Below, in pieces: positions 17,137 through 25,000 of a stretch of DNA of 25,000 nt; positions within the stretch are counted from its first letter, which is position 1, and every line of letters starts with the position of its first letter. The notes beneath the pieces are model-generated. The model ran no database searches, was not told the DNA's origin, and was given only the letters and a program-made list of their open reading frames with translations. Origin of the DNA: Prorocentrum cordatum (Eukaryota; Sar; Dinophyceae; Prorocentrales; Prorocentraceae); contig CAUYUJ010018046.1 in the NCBI GenBank assembly GCA_963575745.1, positions 1 to 25,000 on the forward strand, in the 5' to 3' direction. The translations under genes and the position numbers were made by a program.

Positions 17137-18275
17137 TTTGAGAGATTACAACAAGATTCTTGTTGTGAAGATTACAATCGGATTCCTTTTGAGGAGGATT
17201 GCGACATGATTTCTTTTGCCTAGGATTACAATAGGATTCCTTTTGCACAGGATTACAGTAGGATTCCTTTCGAGGAGGATTGCAATAAAACTCCTTTCGA
17301 GGACGATTACAATAGGATTCCTTCTGTAGAGGATTACAATAGGATTCCTTTCGGAGGGGATTACAATCGGATTCGTGAGGGATTACAACAGGATCTCTTG
17401 TGTAGAGGATTACAATCGGATTCCTTTTGTAGCGGCACCTGGGAGGAACCCAGGAGGAAAAACAACAAATATTGAAAATCAATGAATCCATAAAACATTA
17501 CAGGTTTTCAATGATTTTCAATGGTTTTGCAAAGAAACATGAAAACACAGAATTTCCAGCGCTGCCGAATTGGAAACCTATGAAAGCACAGCATTTTCAC
17601 CTCCCTGGAGCGAAAGAACTTGCAAAAACAAACACAGAATTTCTAATTCTCCGGCTCGAGAAACATATAAAAAACACAGCCTTTTCCACCTCCCTGGAAT
17701 GAAAACATGCAAAAACACTGCGTTTCCACCCCCTGAAACAAAACAACATAAAATTATATGATTCCCAAGCCTTCGGAGGTGAAACAATTTATCTTTATAA
17801 GTGTTTCGCTCCAGAGAGGTGGAAATGCTGTGTTTTTATAGGTTTCCAATTCGGAAGAGATGGATATGCTGTGTGTTCATATTTTTCCTTTGCAAAACCA
17901 TTGAAAATCATTAAAACCCTGCAAGTTTTCCTGGATTCACAGATTTTTTGTTTTTCCTGTTTCCTCCTGGGCCCCCCCCCCGAGTACCGGTGCAAGAGGA
18001 ATTCTATTGTAATCCTCTACAAAAGGAATCCTAGTGTAATCCCTCACAAAAAGGAATCCGATTGGAATCCCACTCAAAAGGAATCCGATTGTAAACCACT
18101 ACGAAAGGAATTCTATTATAATCCTCCTCAAAAGGAGTCCTATTGTAATCCGCCTCGAAAGGAATCCTATTGCAATCTCAACAAAAATAATTCGATTGTA
18201 ATCCTCAAAAAGGAATCCTATTGAAAGCCGATACAAAAGGAATCCCATTGAAAGCCGATACAAAGAAATCTTATT
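17137..18275. mobile_element. Foldback-like element with 27-bp repeats in both arms
   Basis: The left arm (about 17137-17620) and right arm (about 17790-18275) are inverted copies. The outer part of each arm is an array of about eleven imperfect 27-bp units with core GATTACAATAGGATTCC followed by TTTTG(A/T)(A/G)(A/G). It reads forward on the left (17140-17435) and reverse-complemented on the right (18000-18262). The inner part of each arm is about 190 bp of unique sequence, for example CCGAATTGGAAACCTAT at 17566 facing its complement near 17845, and ACACAGCATTTYCACCTC facing its complement near 17820. The centre (about 17640-17790) is AT-rich. It is much more AT-rich than its surroundings and has no credible ORF. 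The structure matches the definition of foldback elements (long inverted repeats made of short tandem repeats). I could not find a target duplication. Confidence 0.75.
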
Positions 18276-18348
18276 GAAACCGTGTATGCGAGCTGTGTGT
18301 AAGTGCTCTGGGAAGCTATGTTTGAGGGCGCGGCGATACAACCCTTAC

Positions 18349-18534
18349 GGGGGGGGAGTAGGAGGAGGAGGAGGAGGAGGAGGAGGAGGAGGAGGGGGGG
18401 GAGGAGGAGGGGGAGGAGGAGGAGGAGGAGGAGGAGGACGAAGAGGAGGAGGAGGAGGAGGAGGAGGAGGCGGACGCGGACGCGGAGGCGGAGGCGGAGG
18501 AGGAGGAGGAGGAGGAGGAAGGAGGAGGAGGAGG
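18349..18534. repeat. (GGA)n tract
   Basis: About 185 bp of GGA/GGC/GGGG repeats that end exactly where the spliced leader begins. Predicted polyglycine, polyarginine or polyserine ORFs across it are artefacts, including the N-terminal extension of the LINE ORF1 frame. Confidence 0.92.
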
Positions 18535-18576
18535 TCCGTAGCCATTTTGGCTCAAGTCCGTAGCGTTTCGCTCAGG
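18535..18576 (+). other. Genomic DinoSL spliced leader plus a degenerate second copy
   Basis: 18535-18556 is identical to the 22-nt dinoflagellate spliced leader: it starts TCCGTAGCC, has the TTTTGG core and ends GGCTCAAG. Directly after, 18557-18576 reads TCCGTAGCGTTTCGCTCAGG, a recognisable decayed leader with a 2-nt gap. In dinoflagellates the leader is added only by trans-splicing, so its presence in the genome marks a reverse-transcribed mRNA; leader relics in tandem are known from recycled cDNAs. Here it sets the 5' end of the LINE below. No Sm site or SL RNA gene body follows, so this is not an SL RNA gene. Confidence 0.92.
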
Positions 18577-18638
18577 GCTTGGCCTGCCTGGCAAGGGGGG
18601 AATCGCGGCCCCCGCCACTTCTGGCCCTGCGGGTCAGC

Positions 18639-18734
18639 ATGCTCCATGCTGTATCTCCGCGCCGTGGGCGCCACTCTCAGTCATTACGTCTCTTCTGGGT
18701 GCTCGCCTGCGGCCACGGCGCTCATGGGAGGTGA
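18639..18734 (+). CDS. Upstream ORF in the LINE leader
   Basis: The first ATG after the spliced leader (18639) opens a 31-codon frame that ends at TGA 18732-18734 and overlaps the ORF1 start at 18724 by 11 bases. The next in-frame ATG for ORF1 is at 18646, giving a 26-residue extension of uncertain reality. The small ORF may simply be chance, but it would be met first by a scanning ribosome. Confidence 0.25.
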   Translation: MLHAVSPRRGRHSQSLRLFWVLACGHGAHGR

Positions 18735-19857
18735 AAAGGAGCGGGTGCGAAGTGATTGGCACTGCAAGGACTGCGCGGTCAAATTGGGCTCTCAGAAAGG
18801 CAAGCGCGTGTGCAACCTGGGCATTCATCTTCATTGTAAGCAGTGTCAGATGCACAAGCGCAACGTCTTCGGTGGCAACAAGGAAAGTGGGAGCCCCTGC
18901 AAGCACTCTACAGCTAATGCAGCTCCGACCACTCCCTGGGAGACGAAGCGAGTCATTCAGCAGCTGGAGGCAAACATCACCGAGTTGCGGGCTCAGCTAC
19001 GTGAGCGTCAGTTTCCACAGCAGTCTAGCCCTGTGCAAGTTGAGCCCACGGTGGAAGTCGTCGACCATGATGAAGATTCCTTGGGCAAGCAGCGTGCACT
19101 GTTGGACGCAAAGTTGCAGAAGCTCCCTGAGGCGCTGGTCAAAGAAATCCCTGAGTTGGCAAGTGCCAGAAAGGAGCTCGCGGCACAACGTGACAAACTT
19201 CAGCTGGAACGACGCGAACGTAAGCCTGTTGGTGTGCATATCAATGAGGTCAATCGCAAGCTCTACCAGCTGGACCAGAAGATTCAAAAAGCAGAGGCCG
19301 CCGCAGAGCAGCGGCAGAAGCAACTCAAGCAGCTCCAGGAGGCCATCGAGGAGGACCAGACGAACTTGGCAACCCTTCGTCAACAACAGGCTACACTTGA
19401 AGGCCAGCGAGCGCAACTTGCTGCTACTGCTCTTCGGCCGCCCGCTCAGGCGGCAGATGGTGCTACAGTATCGGCGCAGCGCGCCCTCTTCAAGCTGGAT
19501 ACCTTGGAAGCTGTTCTCAAAAAGCATGGGGTGGAAGGTGAATTGCTGTCGAAGATTGTTCAAGAGGAGGAACTGGCGAAGCTTGTCCAACCCGAGGTGG
19601 CAGAATCCGCAGGTAACCTCCTACTTCGGCCAGTGGTTGCGGCGGCAGAGGCGTCAGCAGACATGGCGGTGGAACCAGAGGAACCAGCAGCTGCCCTTCC
19701 TAGTCTACGTGACGCCGATGAGGAGGCCCTTCGCAATATCTTTGTCGAATCTGGGGTCGTCGACTCCGAAGCAGTTGCGAAGTTGGATCTCGGCGAACTA
19801 CGGGCTGCAGCTAACCACATGCACAAGCGCGTATCACGCTACAGCCCGTATGAATGA
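18724..19857 (+). CDS. LINE ORF1: zinc-finger, coiled-coil protein
   Basis: 377 residues from ATG 18724. I chose this start because the conserved-looking sequence begins here (ATG 18646 is also in frame). Residues 12-41 form a C-x2-C-x20-C-x2-C finger (C14, C17, C38, C41; DWHCKDC and HLHCKQC) preceded by Trp, like the small fingers that start many dinoflagellate LINE ORF1 proteins. Residues about 70-90 (KRVIQQLEANITELRAQL) and 120-240 are charged Lys/Glu/Gln-rich heptads, a strong coiled coil that probably makes ORF1 multimers. The rest is Ala/Glu-rich with short helices. By analogy with LINE ORF1 proteins it would bind element RNA. The frame is intact, unlike ORF2, and its stop overlaps the ORF2 start. 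Confidence 0.75.
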   Translation: MGGEKERVRSDWHCKDCAVKLGSQKGKRVCNLGIHLHCKQCQMHKRNVFGGNKESGSPCKHSTANAAPTTPWETKRVIQQLEANITELRAQLRERQFPQQSSPVQVEPTVEVVDHDEDSLGKQRALLDAKLQKLPEALVKEIPELASARKELAAQRDKLQLERRERKPVGVHINEVNRKLYQLDQKIQKAEAAAEQRQKQLKQLQEAIEEDQTNLATLRQQQATLEGQRAQLAATALRPPAQAADGATVSAQRALFKLDTLEAVLKKHGVEGELLSKIVQEEELAKLVQPEVAESAGNLLLRPVVAAAEASADMAVEPEEPAAALPSLRDADEEALRNIFVESGVVDSEAVAKLDLGELRAAANHMHKRVSRYSPYE

Positions 19858-20692
19858 TTGGGCATGGCTGCATGGTGCTGGATATTGGCAATCATTCTTT
19901 GATATCACCATGACGCGCACAATTCATGATGGACAACAGCAGGTGGACATTCTTGGCGATTTCTGGCAGCTATACGTGGTAACACGAGAGGAGCTGAGCG
20001 GTGCTACGTCGAGATTGGCCACATTATTTACGGCAGCAGAATCTTCTCTGGGCTTGCAGCCAGGCATGGAGGTGGCGTTATCAGATTCTGCTTTTGCTGC
20101 CCCCAAGGCGACGGAACCCCCGTCTTCAGAGGCCCAGGGCTTCAGAGAATCCAGGGACCTGGGTTGGCCTGCTCGGCCTAGCGGCCACCGCGCGGCCTGC
20201 TCCCAGGGGGACATGCCTCGTCGCCAAAAAGGGAAAGGAAACTGGAAAAGAACGCGGCGGATCAAGGCTCAGACAGAGCCACCTTCTGCTATGGGTCTTC
20301 CACCTCCTGAAGTTTTCGGCCACGTTCGTGAACAACGGGAGCAGGCTACGGACGATTACGTCACTATGCGCCAGGACCTGCAGCCTTGGGCAGCTATGTG
20401 GATGGGCGACTTGGTGTTCGGCCCGGAGGGCGACAACAACTGGAGGCGGTGGTGCGACCTTTTCTTGGATGAGATGTTTCGGCGAGGTGGCAATCATGGG
20501 CAACGGGCTGCTCTCTTGCGTTGGTTCCCACACCGTGCACTCACTCAGATCATTGAGGAGCTATGTGCCAGAGCTTGCAGGCAGCACCTCGTCGCACGGC
20601 CTTCTTGCAGCGGCTGGCAGATATGCCACCTATGGATAGGTACGAGCTCGAGATGCGTCACTGGCGTGAACTTGCTGAACTTCGGGCCATGA
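19850..20692 (+). pseudogene. LINE ORF2 N-terminal segment
   Basis: ATG 19850 overlaps the ORF1 stop in ATGAATGA (19850-19857), a layout that in other LINEs supports translation of ORF2 by termination-reinitiation. The segment starts MNDWAWLHGAGYWQSFFD and contains a conserved-looking block near 20390-20550 (WMGDLVFGPEGDNNWRRW, LFLDEMFRRGGNHGQRAALLRWF). The coding pattern leaves this frame at about 20560-20590, after QIIEELCARAC, and continues in the frame starting at 20563. The last 100 bases here are therefore shadow. No enzymatic domain is present. The same open frame upstream of 19850 is a shadow of ORF1. Confidence 0.7.
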
Positions 20693-22860
20693 TGAGGAGA
20701 TTGCTGCAAACACGGGCGCCCAACTATCATCCTGCCCCCCGCCGTCCTAAACGCGATGACGATCAGGCTGCTGGTGATCTGGAAGAGGGCGAGTATAGTC
20801 AAGATCGAGCCCACCTTCCTGAACCAGTTCGACCGCTACATCGCGACACTCGTGACGGACACGAGGGGCTGCGGGTGCAAGGGCGGCTTACCACGGTTAA
20901 TGTCACGGGCGCTGGCTCACTTATTGATTATTTGCCTCAAAAACCTGAAGGCAAAGTTTTCGCGGAGCAAGAGCATCATGCTCATGGCGATCGGCTGCTG
21001 CCCATACAAAGACAAGCACGTGACCTAGGTTACCATGGATGTTGGTCGCCAGCCTCGGTCACTGAAGCAGGCGGCACGAGAGCTGGGGTATCGGTGTTGG
21101 TGATTACTGACACTACTGTGACTGAAGCTCCCTTTCGCGCGCAGGTGGAGTTACCCGAGGATAGGTTCGTGGCAGCACACCTGCATTGGGGAGTGCCAAA
21201 AGGCATCGTCGTGATGAGCGTGTACTTATACGACGACCAGGGCCTCGACGCTGGCAACATGGCCATCATTTCAGGTATTCTGAAGTATGTTGGACTGCTC
21301 AACTTCTTGGGCATGGACTGGATTGTTCTTGGTGATTGGAACTTACAACCTGAGGTCTGGGCTGATGAATGGCTGGAACAGGTGCATGGTTGTCTTCTTT
21401 TCTCCGAGACTTCTACCTGTCATAAGAGTATGTTGGGCACGGTTTTTGACTACGCACTGGTGGCCAACAACCTTAACACGCGCATGCAGAAGCCAGAGGT
21501 GCTGTATGACTCTGCAATAGCTACACACTCGCCTGTACGGCATTCGTTGTTGGCACATGATATTCCGACGTGGCGAAGGGTAATGGACGAGCCGCCGGGT
21601 CTCGGATCGGTTCCTCCCGTTGGTGGTTCGTACTACCCTCGGCGTGGTGCTTGGCGTCAGGCACGATTGGCGGTCTTGGACGCGCATGACATCGCGTCGC
21701 TGCAGGTGGCCTGGGACGAGGTGGTACGGCAGCTCGAGCAAGACTTGGCAGACAGGTGGCAGCTTCGAGGTGCCAATCATCGCAAACATCTTGGACGGGC
21801 TGGTGATGTCTCTTGGAAGTGGGAAAAGGTGTCGTGGCAGCCGCCACGAAAACGTACTTATCTTTCTCAAGAGGTGAACTGTTGGCAGGTGGCAGAGCGG
21901 TGGGCATCTCACCTTGTGCGAGTACGTGTCCATCTTGGAGAGCACTGTCAGCGTCTTCAGGGTGCCCACGCTTTGTGCCCAGTTTCTTCGCAGCAATGCG
22001 GGCACGTGGTTAAGATCGCCAAGGAAGCTGCGATTTTCTTAAGCAAAATTGCTCAGGCTAAGCGGATCCTTGCTGGGCTTACCGATGTGGCTAGAACGTT
22101 CTTCACTTCAGGTATCGCGATCTTCTTGCATGGCGACTTCGACGGTATGGTCCAGCACATTGTTGAGCAGGCGTCTACCTTTACAAAGCAGGCCGTCACC
22201 GACAAGTACAAGGCATGGAAAGATTGGGCAGATCGATCTTTTCTTCGTGGCGCTAGTGCTGCACATCGGTTTACGAAGGTACAGCAGGCGCCTGGGAAGT
22301 TGAAGCCGATGGTGTATGGCAGTCCTCACGCACTCGCAGATAGGGAGATGGTCACGTGGCGCGAGGTTTGGCAACATCACGGTTATGATCTACCCGACAG
22401 GTCTGCTGATTTTTCTTCGTGGCCCAAGCTGCCAGCCATCGGTGTTCCTGAACTGCGTGCGGCTTCTCTTTCCTTTCCTGAGCGCACGGCAGTGGGACAA
22501 ACGGGGATCGCGCCTAGAGCGCTATGGCACGTGTCGGATGAGGGCCTGGCAGTGGTTAACTTGTTGTTCTCGCGCTGCGAAGACCTTGGCTGGTGGCCTG
22601 GGGATCGCATTGTGAATGTCCTTGTTCGGTTGGCAAAACCTGACGGTGGTAGTCGCCTTATATGCCTGGTCAACACCCTACTACGGCTATGGGCACGGGT
22701 CCGATCTTCGGTGGCCAAGCGTTGGATTCGGAACGCCAAGATTCCCAACATTTGGGGTACAGGTGGTGCTGGGAGGTCCTCGACAGCTTCTGCGGTGGAT
22801 CAATATCACAGCGGAAATGGCCTTCTACCTGGGCGAGTTTTCTGTGACAGCTCTTCTTGA
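20563..22860 (+). pseudogene. LINE ORF2: EEP endonuclease and RT N-terminal part
   Basis: This is the endonuclease/exonuclease/phosphatase domain that nicks the target DNA to start reverse transcription. Landmarks are RLTTVNVT (about 20880), AEQEHHAHG with the catalytic Glu coded at 20971, VLGDWNLQP (G-D-x-N at 21331-21342), TVFDYALVANN and THSPVRHSLL, where the final His is kept but the usual Asp of S-D-H is not. An alpha-helical Arg/Trp-rich linker follows (21650-22400). The RT N-terminal motifs come next: VSDEGLAVVNLLF and IVNVLVRLAKPDGGSRLICLVNTLLRLW (about 22606-22690). The frame leaves the RT pattern near 22790-22806; the last 18 codons, ending at 22860, are out of frame. Before the break the domain is complete. 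Confidence 0.85.
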
Positions 22861-24007
22861 CGCATGGACAGCATTCGAGTCGGTCTCGCCGTCCGCTTTA
22901 TTGGATCAGTCTCGGCTGGAAGGTTTTCCTGTCTTGCTTACGTGGATGACGCTGCAGTACCATCTACAACCCAGAACGCTCAAATGTCATGGGTCTCTCT
23001 CTGTATGGTACAGATCCGCGCAGGGTATCTTAGCAGGATGCAGTATGTCCACAACTATGCTGACGGTACTCACAGCGAAGGCCATTCGACGACTTGCTAG
23101 ATATGATATCATACCACGAGCATTGGTGGATGACGTGTCTGCACAGTGGGTTGGCAGTTCAATACAGCATCTCAGTGGCTTCTGGTCGGCGCTGAAGGGT
23201 TTCATCATGGATGTCAAGGAGGTAGGGCTCATCATTCAGGCCAGCAAGTCAGGTTTTGTCGCCACGTCGGCCGCGGTTATCAAGGCATCTAAGGCGGCTT
23301 CCGATTACTGCCACATCCCGTCTAAGCCGCACATGCGGAACTTGGGGCATGAGTTGCATGGGCCAGTGGTAAGGCGCACCATTGCCAAGAAGCGGCTGGC
23401 AAGTCTCAAGCAGCGTGCTCATCGTGTACATGCACTTCGACGTACGGTGGGTACCAAGGTTACGCGATTGTGGAGAACGGGGCCACTGCCGCCTGTGGCT
23501 CGCGGGTCGGCGGTCAGCGGCGTGTCTGACAAGGAGCTGGAGGTCATGAGGAGCGTCTCCGCCACCATGGCGGGCTACCCCAAGCGCGGAGCAAGCAGTA
23601 CTCTCTACTTGGCGACTCAGCGAGACCCATGGTATGATCCCATCTTTGACGCGACGACTGGGCCGTTGTTCTATTACCACAGATTGGTGTGGGAACAGCT
23701 CGTGGGCCTGGGCAGATTAGAACGAGCCTGGCAAGCAGTCAATGCCACTTCTCTCAGTTGGAGTACGGCTCGAGGCCCGATTGGCGTGGTCACGTTGTCC
23801 TTGCAAAGGGTAGGATGGCGTATGTTGTCTTCGACGGTGGTGCAAGATGATCAGGGGTGTAGTTGGTCACTTTTGCAGGTTGCCCCTCTACTACTTCGCG
23901 ATTTACTTCGAGCAGGTATTCAGCGATTTCAGATGCAACGTATCTTGGCACATCACGAACAGCGGGAGCCCGGTGCGATCTTGTGGGCGCGCGGGCTACG
24001 AGCTTGA
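22616..24007 (+). pseudogene. LINE ORF2: RT catalytic core and thumb
   Basis: The real coding part starts near 22800, after the frameshift; earlier codons are shadow. RT motif A is LLDAWTAFESV with Asp coded at 22859. The B-like loop is GILAGCSMSTTM. The catalytic box is LVDD at 23123-23134 (RALVDDVSAQWVG), a variant of F/YxDD. HMRNLGHELHG and a basic region (RRTIAKKRLASLKQRAHRV) follow as in LINE thumb domains. The frame stops at TGA 24005-24007, but the same frame is open from 24008 to the window end and carries the expected C-terminal domains. The TGA is therefore a nonsense lesion, probably from CGA. Confidence 0.85.
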
Positions 24008-25000
24008 CGACTTGCAGCGCACAACAAGGTCAGTGATTCACTGTGTCGTGCCTGCCAAAGCGACGATGAGACGATTGGCCATGTCTGCTTCAAGTGTGAT
24101 GCGGTTAACAAGTGGCTGCTGGAAGGCGAAGACGATCATCCCATGGCTGATGAGCTCACGTCTTTCCGCGACTCGATCCTGCAGAACGGGACCATCAATC
24201 GTCCCATCGTCAGCGACGAGTGCTTCGAGCTTAGCGTGGGGCTCCCGCAGGTACCAGGAGATTGGCAACATGCTGAACCTAACCCCCCTGTTCGGCACTG
24301 GGGATCTTGGGCTGGGTCGCCAGAAGACTGGCCAAGCGTCGTGTTTACAGGCGGCTCGGCTATGGCATCTAGCATTCCTGAATTGCGACGTTGCGGCTGG
24401 GCCTGTGCCCAAATGTCTCCTGGTGGATATCCAGCTCGTGCAGTCTACGGAGGCCTGCCAGGGGCACAGCAGACTATCGGAGCGGCGGAGCGGCACTGTG
24501 TTCTACAAGCCTTACGACACTTTCCAGGAGTGAAGCTGTTGGTCACAGATCTCTCGGCGCTCGTTGCTGAAGGCAACCGCTGGGACGAGTCTGATGCGCT
24601 CGCTGCTGCACGACACGCGGGCATATGGAGGTCTATTCGCAACTTTGCTCAAGCACGGAAAGCTGCACCTCCTACCTTCGGCTGGTGTCCCTCTCATCTT
24701 GACCTGGGTGATGTGGCGGATGGGGTCGCGAAGCGCGAGGCTAACTTCGATTGGGTCTTGGGCAACGCCTGGGCAGATCATTTTGCGAAGCTGGGCGCGA
24801 AGGACATCGGATATGCCGAAGGCTACTGCGACTTGTTCAAGATGGCGCTGGCTCGAGCCAAGTTGATGTCCAGGTACCTGGGGTTCACGCTGTGCAGGTT
24901 GTTCCAGCAGCAGCTCTGGGAGTCTCAAGATCGCCAGGTACGACCTCCATGCGTTCAGCCACGCATCACAGTGCTGGAGCACACGTTTTGGAGGTCAGAT
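24008..25000 (+). pseudogene. LINE ORF2: zinc knuckle and RNase H, runs off the window
   Basis: Same frame as the RT segment, open to the last base. A C-x2-C-x8-H-x-C-x2-C knuckle (LCRACQSDDETIGHVCFKC) is coded at 24044-24097. The RNase H fold starts with VVFTGGSAMAS at 24338-24370, where the usual T-D-G-S has become T-G-G-S: the first catalytic Asp (codon at 24350, GGC) is lost. Later acidic positions are present in AAERHCV, LLVTDLSALV and NAWADHFAKLGA. The final 200 bases (MALARAKLMSRYLGFTL) are helical and basic, with the end of ORF2 beyond the window. The loss of Asp adds to the evidence that the copy is inactive. Confidence 0.82.

Larger units (their letters stand above)
18535..25000 (+). 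mobile_element. Non-LTR retrotransposon (LINE), 3' end outside window
   Basis: Starts with the spliced leader and carries ORF1 (zinc finger plus coiled coil). ORF2 follows in the order apurinic-like endonuclease, reverse transcriptase, CCHC knuckle, RNase H. That order is typical of two-ORF, EEP-type LINEs. The complete 5' end is notable because LINE copies are usually 5'-truncated. This copy is dead: ORF2 is split over three frames and has one in-frame TGA. The 3' untranslated region and tail lie beyond 25000, so no target duplication can be checked. Confidence 0.88.

Noticed and set aside
17140-18262. CRISPR-like array
   Set aside because: Units are contiguous 27-bp repeats without unique spacers, diverged from each other, in inverted orientation on the two sides, and the context is eukaryotic.
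18274-18534. Polyglycine N-terminal extension of the LINE ORF1 frame
   Set aside because: Lies upstream of the spliced leader in the (GGA)n tract, so it is outside the LINE transcript.
18535-18640. SL RNA gene
   Set aside because: After the leader there is no GT splice donor with an intron and Sm-binding site; a second leader relic and coding sequence follow instead.
5856-24007. TGA read as a sense codon throughout (altered genetic code)
   Set aside because: Three in-frame TGAs are better explained by CGA to TGA decay. TGA also ends ORF1, ORF B and ORF C where coding stops, and dinoflagellate nuclear genes use the standard code.
1-25000. tRNA, rRNA or ordinary host genes
   Set aside because: No cloverleaf with a B-box, no rRNA-like stretch and no spliced host gene could be recognised; minus-strand ORFs within 2300-25000 are all shadows of plus-strand coding.

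Overview
The window looks like nuclear DNA of a dinoflagellate. The clearest sign is a perfect copy of the 22-nt dinoflagellate spliced leader (DinoSL) at 18535-18556. The gene content fits: a Ty1/copia-type retrotransposon and a non-LTR retrotransposon, both with the divergent motif style I associate with dinoflagellates, long (TCC/GGA)n tracts, and no ordinary single-copy gene. Prorocentrum or a Symbiodiniaceae relative is a guess from protein style only.

Layout. (1) 32-1512, minus strand: a broken, probably transposase-derived gene. (2) 1526-2108: (TCC)n tracts and a 228-bp tandem duplication. (3) 2109-16934: a complete 14.8-kb LTR retrotransposon. Its 197-bp LTRs start TGTG, end CACA and are 192/197 identical. 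It is flanked by a perfect 5-bp target-site duplication TTTCT and sits inside a (TCC)n tract. The left 5.7 kb is a copia-order gag-like/integrase/RT/RNase H region broken by frameshifts and a stop. The right 8 kb, between RNase H and the 3' LTR, holds long additional ORFs (A, B, C, D) not known from standard copia elements. ORF B has about 1,650 codons without a stop and carries a segment like the C-terminal lobe of KptA/Tpt1 RNA 2'-phosphotransferase (ADP-ribosyltransferase fold). The last ORF is followed by a run of perfect hairpins and palindromes before the 3' LTR. (4) 16940-16985: the other half of the (TCC)n target tract. (5) 17137-18275: an AT-rich foldback-like element whose long inverted arms are each built from about eleven 27-bp repeats. 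(6) 18349-18534: a (GGA)n tract. (7) 18535 to the window end: a non-LTR retrotransposon that begins with the spliced leader plus a second degenerate one. ORF1 has a zinc-finger and coiled-coil; ORF2 has an endonuclease, RT, zinc knuckle and RNase H. ORF1 stop and ORF2 start overlap as ATGAATGA. ORF2 has two frameshifts and one TGA and lacks the first RNase H aspartate, so this copy is dead.

How it fits together: the window is a nest of selfish elements landing in pyrimidine/purine trinucleotide tracts. The most unusual object is the giant copia-type element with its large 3' coding block, KptA-like segment and hairpin tail. All homology statements come from reading motifs; no database search was possible.
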